Positions 36,016 through 49,000 of a stretch of 64,000 nt of DNA are shown piece by piece (position 1 is the first letter of the stretch; every line of letters begins with the position of its first letter). A program made the position numbers and the translations under genes. The stretch comes from Arctopsyche grandis (taxonomy: Eukaryota > Arthropoda > Insecta > Trichoptera > Hydropsychidae). Where the stretch lies: contig NC_135360.1 of the NCBI RefSeq assembly GCF_051622035.1, positions 7,678,001 through 7,742,000 on the forward strand, in the 5' to 3' direction. The notes under the pieces were generated by a model. The model searched no databases. It saw nothing but the letters and a program-made list of their open reading frames with translations, and was not told where the DNA came from.

Positions 36016-37489
36016 ATATATATGTACATATGTACATTGATTTGTTTTATGTTCATTGTACAATGAAATATGTATAATGAAATATATGATGTATATGTAG
36101 GTACAAATATTTTAAAAAAATACAAACATTTTCAGTTGAAAAATATGTTATACACATTTTTTAAATAACAAAAAAATATTCTTCAGAGACTTCTACTTAA
36201 AAATCGATTTCTTTTTGGCATAGTTAGAATTATATTTGTGAATCTAAAATTTATTTTTTATTTGATTCAAAATTACTTAAATTTATATAATAATGTATTA
36301 AGTTATGTATTCAGTTGATAAATGATTGTTAGTAAAGTGTTGAATACATAGCGTTGGGTTTGGATCTTCCTCGTGCGTTGAAGTCTTTTTGTTGATATTA
36401 ATTTTTTGCCATTTTCCTACACGAATTGGTTCCGTTCGTTGCCAATGTCGAAATTTCGAATCAATATTGATACCCATATGCGTGATTCATTTTCGATACC
36501 GTTTCGTTTCGGACAAATAAGACGAAACAGGTCAAGACAACCTGCACAACTTTCTTTCGAACAATGATAACAACATCACCGTATTGATTTAGTTCGGTGC
36601 GATTCCACCTACGTTTGACCCGCTATTCCCGAGACACGGAAATGTCTCTTATTGTATCTGTTATTGTAGAAGATGAGCGTCTGAAGTTGAAAGGTTTCGC
36701 TCGAACGTGAAAGGTCTCAATAATCTGCGTTCACTTTTGCTATTGTCGGCGAAGACAAATCTGTAACGATTTGTTGCTCAATTAGCAGACGAGTCGTGAG
36801 GAAATTTTTAAGGTTGAAATAAGACTGTGACTATGACCCTAAAATATAAGTGCGTCTGTTTATTTTATATTATACTAAGAATCGTTTTAGTGCCGTGTTT
36901 GTGCCAATGTATTTGATATTTTAAACATACCGTTATATGTACATATTCGGTTTTCCCTATAGCAATAATTAATACAATATAATGAACTTTAATCTTAGGT
37001 TAGTAATTTATTCTTATATTCATATTCTGACGTGAAAAGCTTTAAAACTGTTTTTTTGATTTAAGTATAATATCAAAAGAAAATAAATTTATAAAGCTGA
37101 ATAAGTAATCATAATCATTATTGTCAATATATCATAAATTTAATGAACATCTCTTCAAAATGCTTCTATTATTCCATTCTTTGATCCATTTATCTTTGAT
37201 TGTTTACCTATTTTTGTCATTTGACTGTATTTAAAGCTTACCTTGCTCTCTTTCACGTCGTGTTGGGAACTATTAAAGTATCACCCTCGTTCAATTTTGA
37301 GTCATATGCATCATATCAAAATCATCTTTTAATTAATTTTACTATGATTTATGTATTCAATTACTTTAGCCGTATTTCTAATCTAATAGCCGTGTTTCGA
37401 TTTAGTGTTCACAATTTATGAGTATGGTTATACATACATACATACATGTATACCTTGTATACTATGTTGAATGAAATACTGGATCTTAT

Positions 37490-37585
37490 GTGGCATTCTG
37501 GCATTCAGCGTCCAAGTTTTGCATCCATATGCCATTATTAGCAAATCTCATTGATCGAAAACTTTCATCTTGAAACACAATGAAC
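37490..37585 (-). pseudogene. LINE reverse-transcriptase C-terminal remnant
   Basis: The minus strand reads MKVFDQ, a stop, then DLLIMAYGCKTWTLNARM. This matches the (V/F)DQC-LPVM-YG-ETW motif near the C-terminus of many insect LINE polymerases (RTE/CR1-like). Flanks are unrecognisable. Confidence 0.55.
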
Positions 37586-40500
37586 TCTTCACAACATATG
37601 CACATATGTAAATTTGAGTGGTTTCCATTTTTCCAGAAAGAAAAAAAGCTACTGTAAAGTACTCTAGAATCTGCAGCATTAATTTATCCTAATTTGGGAT
37701 GATTGATGTTCGGCATTTTTGTATATGCCATTTCAGGACTGGTAAAAAAGCTAATGAAAATGAAGTATAATAATTTTTATACCCACAAGTTACTAGAAAA
37801 CTAATTAAATACTACTAGTTACAACACAATGATTGTGCAATATTTGTGAGAGTTATAATAAGAGAGTTCTGTAGAAAGTAATAGCTATTTTTAATAGATC
37901 AATATTTAATCATTTTTATGCCGAAATTGAATCATCTGCTTTCCATTTCCACTCGAGATATAATTTGGAAAAAATACGTATTATACATACATATGTTTCG
38001 GGTAAATTTATTATGTACTTAGTTTCGGTATGATACCCTTGCGGAGAGGTCTTTTATAATGAGCACATGTGTATTTAATATTCATCGGTAAGTAGTCTTG
38101 TATTAGTTACGCACTTTTCAGCACATTTAGATGTGCAAAATTTTAAAAACACTTTGAAAACGAACAACCCGGTCAACCCATCGAGAAACATTAAAACCGG
38201 GTCAACAACAAATGTAAATATTGAGACTCCGTGTCGTTGCGGAAGCTTATTAACAATCATTGCCTGTATTTATATTTTTAAACTTATTTATCTTGTTTCA
38301 CACTTAAATTGTTATACAGACACTCCACAGAGCGTTCGCCTATTTTGCGTAATAAAATTTGTCCACTAAAAAAAAGTACAGTTCGAATCTTTATATGCAC
38401 ATTATATATATGTAAGTAGGTTTTTCGATGGTTATATACGTACAATTGATACGTGGTTTTTTTAAATTACAGTTTTAATTACGTGTGATTTTTAAAAATT
38501 TGTTAATTTATGAGAGTATTCAGTTGAATCTTTCAGACAAAAAATAAAAATTACTGTAATGTTGTAATTTAATTCGCCGATTATTTCCGGCACGTATCAC
38601 GTACGCAAGTCTTAACTGATTTTAATTAAAAGCAGTGTGTATTTTCCGTTTTTAATTTGACATCCGTTACGAATACATTTATCGAAATTAAACCACATGT
38701 GGTGCGTGTTAAGGTTATTAGGTTATTAAACCTCAACGTTTTGATGATAATTTTTCTATAATGATCACTTCTATAAATAGCCAAAGTTAAATATGTAATA
38801 TTGCTGCCTTTGGTATATACATATGTATATTGTCAAATTTAATTTACTCTGTATAAAAATTAAACTTGTGTTCATATGGGTTGAATCCTTTATGCAGAAC
38901 TATTAGCTCCGTGTTAAAGCTAGTAACTTGAGCTACCTCTATTGTAAAGGATTGTACACATACAATTCCTTTGTAGAAGCAACAAAAAGATTTTAATATT
39001 ATGTAGAAATAACCTTTTAAGAATGTTTTCATATTATGTAGTACAAACTTTTTTGTACCACGTCTTACCTCAAAGCCCCAAAAATTTCCATGCACAATTT
39101 TATAGTCGATTTATTCATCTGTATTGGGTATTTTCTGATTCTCTGCTTTTCAATAAGTAGTGTTTCTACATCCTTAGCCATCTATTACTAACATTATTAT
39201 TGCTCAGTGGTATTTGAAATTTTCCAGAACTTTAAGAAAAGCTGATATATGTTTCTGGTTTCAGTAAATATACATATGTATATTATATATGCATAGTATG
39301 ATATATGATATGAAAAGAAATATCATAACTAGCATCAAGATTACGATATTTTCTAGCATTTCGTGTAGAAAATAATGAATTAATTGTTGATCTTTTTTCA
39401 AAATTCTCTTTTAAATTCATTGATTCAGAGTATGGTTCTCACAAGTGCTATGTTTCTTCGTGAAATGCGTTTAAGACGACCTTTTTTATATATTCATTGT
39501 TCAAACAGTGCATAAATTAATGATTGCCCCTCCTCCCAACATATTGAAATTGGGAACCACTGCTGTACATACATATGTAGATAGTCCTTCATTTTTCAAT
39601 ATTTTTTTTTCCTTTTTCCAATTCATTCCGGTACAGTAGACAAAATTCGTAAGTCTCATCTGAAAATATGTGCATGCCAGCGTAATTGAGTATCAATGAT
39701 GAGCATAAGGATTGTTTATTTTTAGGAGGGGGGGCTGAAACACAGACGCACCCCCCCCCCACCCCCTCCAAGTTCCTAGAATTTGCGGAAAATTAGGGTT
39801 AGTGTACATTTATAAATATTAGGTATATATTTTTCGGCAAATTTAAAAAAATATATTTATCCAGTGAATTTTTACTCCCGTGGCACTTTAATACTGTTTT
39901 TAACAAAAAGTTTTTGAATCATAGTGCAAACTATCAAAAATAAGTTCACATTTTTATACTTTAAAGTGTCCATTTATTGAAAAAAAAAATCATGCGAGGC
40001 TTTGAATTCTAATAAAAATTAATAAATTTGTTTTCATTTTTTTTTCTCTAAATAAGTACTATTTTTAAAATTTAGGGGGGTTGTCGCCCTCATAGCCCCC
40101 TTCTTGGCTAAGGCCTTGACATGCGTACTTCAACACCATAGTGATTGATTAGTACCTAAAATTATATTTGCCGTCTTCATTGTCACTGTTAAAAAATTTT
40201 CATCTATGTTTCCAGTTTTCTAGCGTCTGATTCAAAATTGGAGGCTATATTTCCGCAAAACCAATGAACACATAAAAAAACATAACATATTTGAATCGTA
40301 TCGTTTTGTCAAAATCGGTACCGATTCATATTGTTCTAAACACTGATTCAAAGTGGTGAACTTGGCTCTTTGAATGAACTTTTTTTTGTTACTTTGACAT
40401 GTAGAAATCTCAAAACTATGCTCACTGCTCTTATTATTTTGTCTTTCATTTAACTATACTTCTATATATGTATGTATATACTTACGAAATAGATATGTAG

Positions 40501-42424
40501 TACACTTTTACTTACATATTAAGGGTTTTTATGTATGTACATAGGTACAAATGGGACTTGTGACAGTTCTGAAAAGTGTGATTTTCGAAACACCGAGTGT
40601 TTCACGCGTTTACAGCTCTGTCGTGTCGTCTGAAAATTCACGAGTGCAAAGTGGTTCAAAGAAAGTGACCGATAATCGAATTTTCGTCCTAAATTACAAA
40701 CACACACTCATACGTGCAGTGCTAAAAGCGACAATGTGTTGGCCATTTTGTGCGCGATAATTTTTCTATTAATCACAAGGCGACCGTTTTGCGTTCTGAA
40801 AAATCGAAGTAAATAGACGAAAACGATTTGAGAAACGTCTACCGTGGGTAATTTCCTTTGAACATTTTCGTGCGTGACTTCCGTAAAAAAAGAAAAACCG
40901 TGTAGATTTGGACAAAGTAAATATAATACATATATCGCTCGCTCTGGTGAACTCGGCGTTGATGAATATTAGGGCAGAAAGGTCGTTTAAGTGTTGATGA
41001 CTTGATGTAATTTGATATTTAATTTTCACATGGTCTACAGACTGAGATATGCTCTGTTTTTTCAAGAGAAAATTAATCCCTTTAAGTACTTACCCATATG
41101 TAATTCATCTTAAAACTTAGTACTACATACAAATACAATTCAGTTCATTCGAGCAATATTTTGACAGCCGAAACTTCCTGAATTTTTTTTTTACTATTAA
41201 AAACAAACTTGTAAAATTTATTAATAGTAGGCAACAGTAGCAATAATATAATATCTTTTACTATTACTATATGTTATGAGATTGATTTCACATTGTATAA
41301 AAAACATTCACGAGCGTTTATGGCGGTCGATGTATTACCAGCTTTGGTGCTATCACTTGATGTTTCCAATCATCTATTTATCAGTTGTGTGTGTGATTAG
41401 AGGTCACTCGTACAAATAAATCGACATTCCACTTTTCATTGTTGGTGTCCACTTTCTAGTTATGAGTTTCGGCTATAAGTCAATACTAATACGATGGGTG
41501 TATAGATAATATAAGTAGGCTGTTTGGTTGAGCTTAGCTCATACCTTTCTATCTGCACCAACACGTACAAATATATTACTCATGTTATGTCTGAACACGC
41601 GTGTGTGTCTATTTTTGCATCCGGTCAAATATGCGAAAATTTATGTACCGTTATTATAGTCAATAAAATGAGATAAATGAAGAATTTTCAACTGCTCGCA
41701 TATGGGATGACTTTCTTCGAGGCAATAAAAAATTTTCACATCGATATGTAGAGTTCTTTGTCGGGTTAAATTCACTGCAAGTGCACGTGTGAATTATGAT
41801 AGAAAAAATGTTGTGTTGTGAAATGTTTTCACATAACTGTTATTTTTTTTCAACGCAGATAACATAATTTGAGGTCATTGTCATCACGAAAGCAACGGGT
41901 ATCCATCATCGATACCCGTTCATATAATTTGACCGTTTAGCTTGCAATACATGCCTATTTTACATGTCATTGTTTTGACACGTTGCAATCATCGGTAACT
42001 GTTTTGAATTTGCGTGTGAAAACTAAATGATTCAAATTTGTATGCAAATTGGAAAATTTGTTTAGTGTAAAAAAATAACAATAGATGTCACTTTTTGTTT
42101 TAATTTTGACATTGTCTCATTTTGACTTGTATTTGAATTGAATTAACTAAGATTGGTAGAAATAAAATTCTACAATAATTTTTAGGCGATGCATAAAGCT
42201 TAAAAATGATATACTTAACCAAAACAAAAACAATTACTTCAAAACAACGTTATATTAAATGAACGCTTTTTTCTAATACATAAATATACAAACTATTAAA
42301 ATGGTGCATAAAAACATATAATAAAATTTGGTACAAACATTAACTTTGGTCTCAAATATTAAATTGAATACAATAAGTACGATTAATTACTTTTAAAAAA
42401 TATACATTTTCACACTATAAACAT

Positions 42425-42448
42425 TATTATTATTATTATTATTATTTA
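42425..42448. repeat. (ATT)n microsatellite
   Basis: About eight att units. Confidence 0.85.
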
Positions 42449-42585
42449 CGCAACTATTAAATTGTTCTTTCTTTAGTTTTAATATTGACAATCGTGCAGA
42501 ATTTATTCCATAATAAAAAATATTATAAAGTCATTTCTTAAATTGTACCTAGATGTCACTGCTAAAACTATTTAATATAGCAATT

Positions 42586-42595
42586 TTTATTTATT
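42586..42595 (-). terminator. Candidate poly(A) signals of the PTB-domain gene
   Basis: Two overlapping AATAAA-type hexamers on the minus strand about 355 bases after the stop codon. Composition makes chance occurrence likely. Confidence 0.3.
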
Positions 42596-42949
42596 TGAAA
42601 ATGCTAGTTCATATTATGGTAAAAGAAAATATATTATATTTGGTTTTATATTCTAGCCAATAGGAAAAAATCTAAACGTTTTAACATCTTCAGTGCCTAC
42701 ATACTGTAATTTTGAAATACTTTTTTTTTCAGGACTTTTTTGTAATGTAAGTATTATAATTTGTTTTTAAATATATTATATTATTTTATATTCATCATTT
42801 TCGACAAACTTTCAGTCTGTTAAGATCATCGTCGAACATGTATTCAGCAGCACACAGTCGAAAGCACGTCCATTAGCATTTTTTCTCTTTTTCAGCATGC
42901 ATACTTAACGAGATGTAAACGGCACTTTGCACTTAAGCCCTTTCTTCTT

Positions 42950-43059
42950 TTAAGCCTCAGTCTCAGCGTTCATATCCGCCTCGATCTCCTCAGACGTTCT
43001 CAAGTCTATGGCGAACTTTTTCTTCACATTCATCGGCCTCGGAGTTTCGCCATCGCCGT
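42950..43059 (-). CDS. PTB gene, terminal exon 5
   Basis: Acceptor GTTTTTCAG, encoding DGDGETPRPMNVKKKFAIDL and an acidic end, stop TAA at 42952-42950. Confidence 0.85.
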
Positions 43060-46000
43060 CTGAAAAACGCAACAGCAACATTAGTTAGCGTTTAACGCGC
43101 GTAGAAAGCTAATAAATTGCGAATTTCAATGCACATGTAATTTTATCATTATTGCATTTGCACATACACCCGCATACACCCGAGAGTTTAATTGCTCGTG
43201 TAATAAATATTCAGATTTTACGAGGCTGCAATTGCAGCGAACGTTGCACGGTGTGCTAACTTCGGTGTTAGTTTGCGTGGACAGTGCAATGTGGCGTTAA
43301 TATTCTTTGGAATTTGCGATGCAAATAGTGTAAATATTGCTGTAATATATACCTAATTTCGGTTCGAATATTTTGTGTGTTTGTGTTCTATATACTAACC
43401 TGCTGAATCTGCTTGACTTTGTTTAACCCTTTCGGAATATTCTTGGAATGCGGCCGCTAAGGCGTACGTCAGTTTTCGCGCTGCATTTCTGAAATGAATA
43501 AAATTTTCGCGTCAAAACAGACGAAATATTATATGTATGTATGTATATGGTGAAAATAATATGCTAGGAATTTGCACGAGTGCTCGTCAGCTTTGTGTTC
43601 AAGTATGAGTGGGCAGATTTTAAATTAACAGTCGGTGATAGCAACACAAAATATTGATCAAGAAATTCGATATAATAATGTTATTTTTTTTCACTAACTG
43701 AGCAATAATACAATATTGAAATGTTTTGTATTATTGTTTTGATTTCAATTAAACGAATTGTTATTATATAGCTAAGGTGTAGTTGTGAGCTATTTTTTTG
43801 TATTTAAAATTTTAAGTTGAACTTTATAATGTTTTATATAATAAGTTTTATTTCAGAAGATTTAATAAATTTTAAAAGAGCCAGACTAAAATTTCCATAT
43901 TCTTACTCAATAAATCCAAGTTAGTATCGATTTTATTAAAGGTAAAGGCTTAAGAAGTTGGAAATATCCCAATAAGTTACTATATGTATTATATATGTAC
44001 ATACATAGATGAAGATTTATTTTTCAATATAATTTAATTTTTTCTGTGAAATAATGAATTAATTCTGTTTTTTTCATTTTTGTTCAGATGGTATAAATCA
44101 ACGTTGTTGTATTTTTTACAAGTTTTTTTTATTTATTACACTGATCGTGCTCAATACATTTGTGGGTTGAATTTGTAATACTTCCACTATTAAAATCGTT
44201 TTGATATTTCACAGGCTAACTCTGATTAAAATAAGCAAATGTCTCCAACATGACGCTAGAGAAATTTAATCATTAACAAAACCATTTAAATCAAATTATA
44301 ATACGTTGGAATTATCTGTCAGATCGACGTGATGACAGCTAGATATTCAAACGCGCCTTTCTATCGACGCTACACAACTCACCGGTTTTACAGTTGAACA
44401 GTCTGATTTAATTGCACAACCTTTAATTCTTAAAAAAAATTGCAGTTTATCTCTGGTTTAATTGTGTCTTAGCTCTATGGGAGGAAAACCATTCCTACAG
44501 AGAAATTTCCTGACGAATGTGATGTAACCGTTTTACAATAAATAGATTTATTATTTTTTATTAACAAAGGACCTATCCCGAGGAAAAATAGGACTCGTAT
44601 GTACATATGTATGTAAGCAAATTATGTATGTTCACCCACAACCCACTTTATGTAAGCAACCCACTTTAAAATAAGAATCATCCAGAATGCCTAACTTTCG
44701 TATTTCAACAAGAAACTGTAGAGTACACATTTCAATTGGAGTATCCGCTTTAGGTATTCTGAGTTTATAATGGAAACAGAATCTACATGTAGATATATTT
44801 TATTTATTTTGAATCAAATTATGTACAGTGAAAGTAGCTTTATATTATTTTTCTATGGAAAACCTTTAAAAATACAAATGCATACATAAAAGTCAATACA
44901 TTTCACTACATGGTAGCATTTGAACTTCACATTAAATATGTACATAAAATATTCAACCAATAAGCATGTTGAGATTCAAGTTACAATTTACCGTAATAAA
45001 TAAGATAATTTTCATAAAATAAGAAAATATTGAGTCCCTAAAGCACAAGACTGATAACTCCATAAATGAGCTAAGGTGAACTAAATGCTTCTTACTTTTT
45101 TTTAATATGTCGGAGTACAGTATTTTCAACTCACGAAAGCGTATATTTGAAATGTATATTGGACAGCCTTTCAATGTAGAGTAAACAAATACTATGCTGA
45201 CTAGTAATTGTATGTTGAGTATATTTATGGATACTTTTTTCAAGATATAAAATAAACCGTCGTGACTTTTTAGTGAAGTTTAGTGACTTTTCTATGTAGA
45301 TAATTCCAAATTTTTCTTGCAACGTACTGCATAGAAGTAATAAATTAAAAATTACATATTAATTCCTTTCCAAAATACTAAAAGAAAATGAAACAAAAGG
45401 AACACTACTAGGGATTGCAATTTACCGTCAATATTCATAAACCGGTAAATGGTAAATGTTTTTTTCCTACTACCAGTATACCGGTATTTACCGGTAAATG
45501 ACATTATTTTTTAATGGATAAGAACTTTTTTATAAGTTAATGTTATTAGGAAAAGTAACCATTTATTTGACATTCATTTACGATTCAATATAAGTTAACG
45601 TTATCAGGAAAAATAACCACTTTGAAACAACCACCTGGTCGCATTTATTATGATTTGTTTGGTCTGTGTTGCCAGTGAATTTATCAATTTAAAATTGCCG
45701 CATTTAATAATGAGAATGAACAAATTCCAGACGACTCAATCCACAATACCATTTACCACAATACCACAATGCCATTTGCATCGATTTTTAATGTATTATG
45801 CAATTATGTATGAATGCATATTATGATTTTTGATGTTGCATAATATTATATTTGCGATAAAATAGTTTCCGGCAATTAATTTAACCGGTTAATTAGAAAT
45901 TTTACCGGTATTTACCGATGACGGCATTTTGTTGACGTTACCGGTAAACCGGTATACCGGTGATGCAATCCCTAAAGACTACCCTTTTCATAGACATTGT

Positions 46001-49000
46001 AGAGTGCATTAGTTAGTACATAGATGGGGCATTTACTTTGAGTCGCACACGAACGCATGGCATTCGAACGGAATCTGATTCTTCACGGCCTCAGCGTCCC
46101 TGACGATGATCATCGAGAAAACCCTGGTGTAGATCAAATCTTGCACTCCGTAGGATATGGACTCGATCTTGAACGTGTTCTGGGTGCGCACGCTCTCTTT
46201 CTTATGCGAGCCGATCGAGTTGATTTGCACGCCGGCCGTGGAGACAGTCAACTTGACGATTGGCAAAATCTGGCCTGAAACAAAACAAAAAGCGTTCCCG
46301 CCGCTTGTACAGATGTTTCGGAGCTCGAACCGGTCCGAACCGGTTCGCTCTTCGCATACTTGTTGTGCATTTCACCGGGCAAACAGTGACATTTTTTCAG
46401 CGGCTCGGAGCACGTGTGCACACACACACACACACATTTCTATTTGTTTATATTTTTAGAGCAATCTTAAGGACGTGATGCAATCGATCGTTGATTTGCG
46501 AGATCGTCGTGTGTTTGGCGATTTGCCTGTCGAAGGTTTTGTCTACGATACTTTTAACGTAGAGATTCCTATAGTTAGGGTTGCCAGATGATAATTTGAT
46601 AAAGGAGAGCAGATGGGTCTAAAAAGGAGGATTTTCTGTAAAAAAGGAGGACATTCAGAAATTAAACGAATTTTTTATATTATTTTACTTTATTTTAATC
46701 ATATTTAGCTGATCTGCCAATTTTGGAAAGAAGTTCTTGGTTTTTTAACAAATGATTATAAAAATCTTCACATGTCATGTTTGTGAAGTTATATTGAGTA
46801 AGAATTAAAGATTTAACTGACTGCACACTTAGTCTATTCCTCTCTTTGCTCCACTGAGTATTAATCAGTGAAAAAACTCTTTCCACATTTGCTTTATGTG
46901 CGCTTATACAAAAATAAAACTCGCATATCTTGAGCAGTTCTGAGAAACATTCAATGTTTTTAACACTTTTTAAGTAGATTGTCCACTGCTCGTGAAACTT
47001 CAAATCATAATATGCTTCATCTTCATCTGATTTTGATTTAAGAAATGAAATCAAGTTACAAAATTGATCGTGTAGCTTAACATCGTCAATCTCTCAATGC
47101 ATGAAAGTAAATCATCATAAATAAGTCCCGCCCGATGTTTAGCAAAAAGGAGGACTTACAGTAGGTAAGGGAGAACGGGAGGACAAAACATGGAAAAGGA
47201 GGACATGTCCTCCTTTTGGATACCATCTGGCAACCCTACCTATAGTCAGCATAATGGCTCGGTGGTTGCGTTTATCTGTAGCACTGAAAAGTTACCAGGT
47301 TCGATCTCGTCGTGCTAATATATTATTTAATGCTGCTGGTCATACTTAGATATTTGTGATATATCGGAGTTTGCCAATTTATTTGATTTCATTGTTTAAA
47401 CGGTTTTTCCAAATCAAATTGGCAAAAAACATCCTACCCGCTATGTCACAAATATTGGTTTTTGATTTATATAAAAAAAATTATGTACAAGTCTAAATCC
47501 ATAGATGTCTCTATGGATTAATTAATTGCTAATTTCGTGTTCTAAAAGCCTCTCGAAATACAGCGATTTATGTAATAAACAATGCTGCAATGTTTGTAAT
47601 GAATTGTCTAGGAAGACGCATTGGGGTTTACCTGTAGGCCTTCCTGGTGGGTTTGGTGCAAACGATCGACAAGCGCCAGACAGACTGAACCACAGATTAA
47701 CTGGATGGCTGCTTTAAACGTAATTCTCGACTTCACGAATGATAGATTGCACATCAGATGACGAGTAACCTTTCGATGTGCACAGATGCAATTATTAAAA
47801 TTGAGTTGGATCTTTCTGGCGAGTTTAATAAAGCAAAATTCGGAACTAAAGTATCAGAGGCACAGAACGTGTACAGGGTAGGTATTTCGGGACTTCGGGT
47901 AGATTTCGCTTAGTGTAAGTGCGAACAGTGTGCACGCATAAGGTACACGTGTCGTTAATCTGTGGTTCAGTTTGTCTGGCGCTTGTCGATCGTTTGCACC
48001 GCATCGCTTCCTGGTATATAATATCTATGTAAAATAAAATAAATAAAAAATAAAATATTTTCCCATTATGCCATTACGGGTAGCCCCCGAGCGACAAATT
48101 TGTTATTAAACTTGTGTATATAAAGGTATGAATTTTAAATCATATTCCAATAGTAGTGAAATAGTGGGTAGGGTGGTTTTGTTAATTTGATGAGGAACCG
48201 TTTCAACAATCAAATCAGATAAGTTTGAAAATTCTCATTGGAAATGATCGACTTTGAGTCACACATATCCAAGTCTAACCAGCAGCAATACAGAAATACT
48301 TATAAATCAATTATTTTCCCAGTATATTGTAGCACGTTGAAGCTGTTATAGTTTATGATATTGTAAATTCTTGAAATAGTTGGCTAATCTAAAATATAAA
48401 TCGCCCAGCTGATTGTCCGATAAGTCGTCGGATGTAGTTTTGCAAAAATATATCATTTCTGTTGTTTACTAATACACGGTACCAATTTTTAGTATTTATT
48501 TTAATTCAAATTGACTCACAAACAATAAATTTTATTCTAAGATACAAAAATAGATTTTGTGGAATAATTTTTCAAATTTGATTGCATCCTGTTGATTTTT
48601 CAAATGGAAAATTTGATTTTGATTGATGGTTGTTTTATATCGTTCGTTTTATTTTTACTTTCAAGTTATATTTTTCTGATTGAACTTCACTTGAAAGCTA
48701 CGTATCAATTTATGATTGATCATTTTTTTTATTCATTTTTATTTTGACCAACTTTGATCCATCGATCAAAATAGTGTGCTCTTTAGAATTCTAATTTAAT
48801 AAAAGTTTTTGTAAATATTTCATAGATTCGAAACATCGATTATTTAATTTCACATGCCAGCTCGTAATCGAGACCAATAGCTTTCGAGCAAATAATAATA
48901 TTTAAAATTCAAAGCAAATCTATCACGCATTTCGTTAATCACTATTGATCGTTCGAATGCTTTAATTTAATTATACGTTGTAATGTATCGCTTTTACATA

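Larger units (their letters stand above)
33560..42580. other. Intergenic region between the two genes
   Basis: It holds the hairpin at 33740, a (TA)n tract, one LINE remnant, poly-G/C runs near 39728-39770 and short chance frames. GC-richer patches at 35100-35460, 36400-36800 and 40540-41060 could be noncoding exons or regulatory DNA, but no motif decides it. Confidence 0.4.

Noticed and set aside
40551..40760. A 69-codon plus-strand frame with a minus-strand frame opposite
   Set aside because: No domain, no splice context and ordinary composition.
46321..46350. cgaaccggtccgaaccggtt, suspected as a regulatory palindrome
   Set aside because: It is a short overlapping direct/inverted repeat in an intron with no second copy or context.
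46057..46478. Several plus-strand frames opposite PTB exon 3
   Set aside because: Shadows of a GC-rich exon. The minus-strand frame has the PTB motifs and splice sites.
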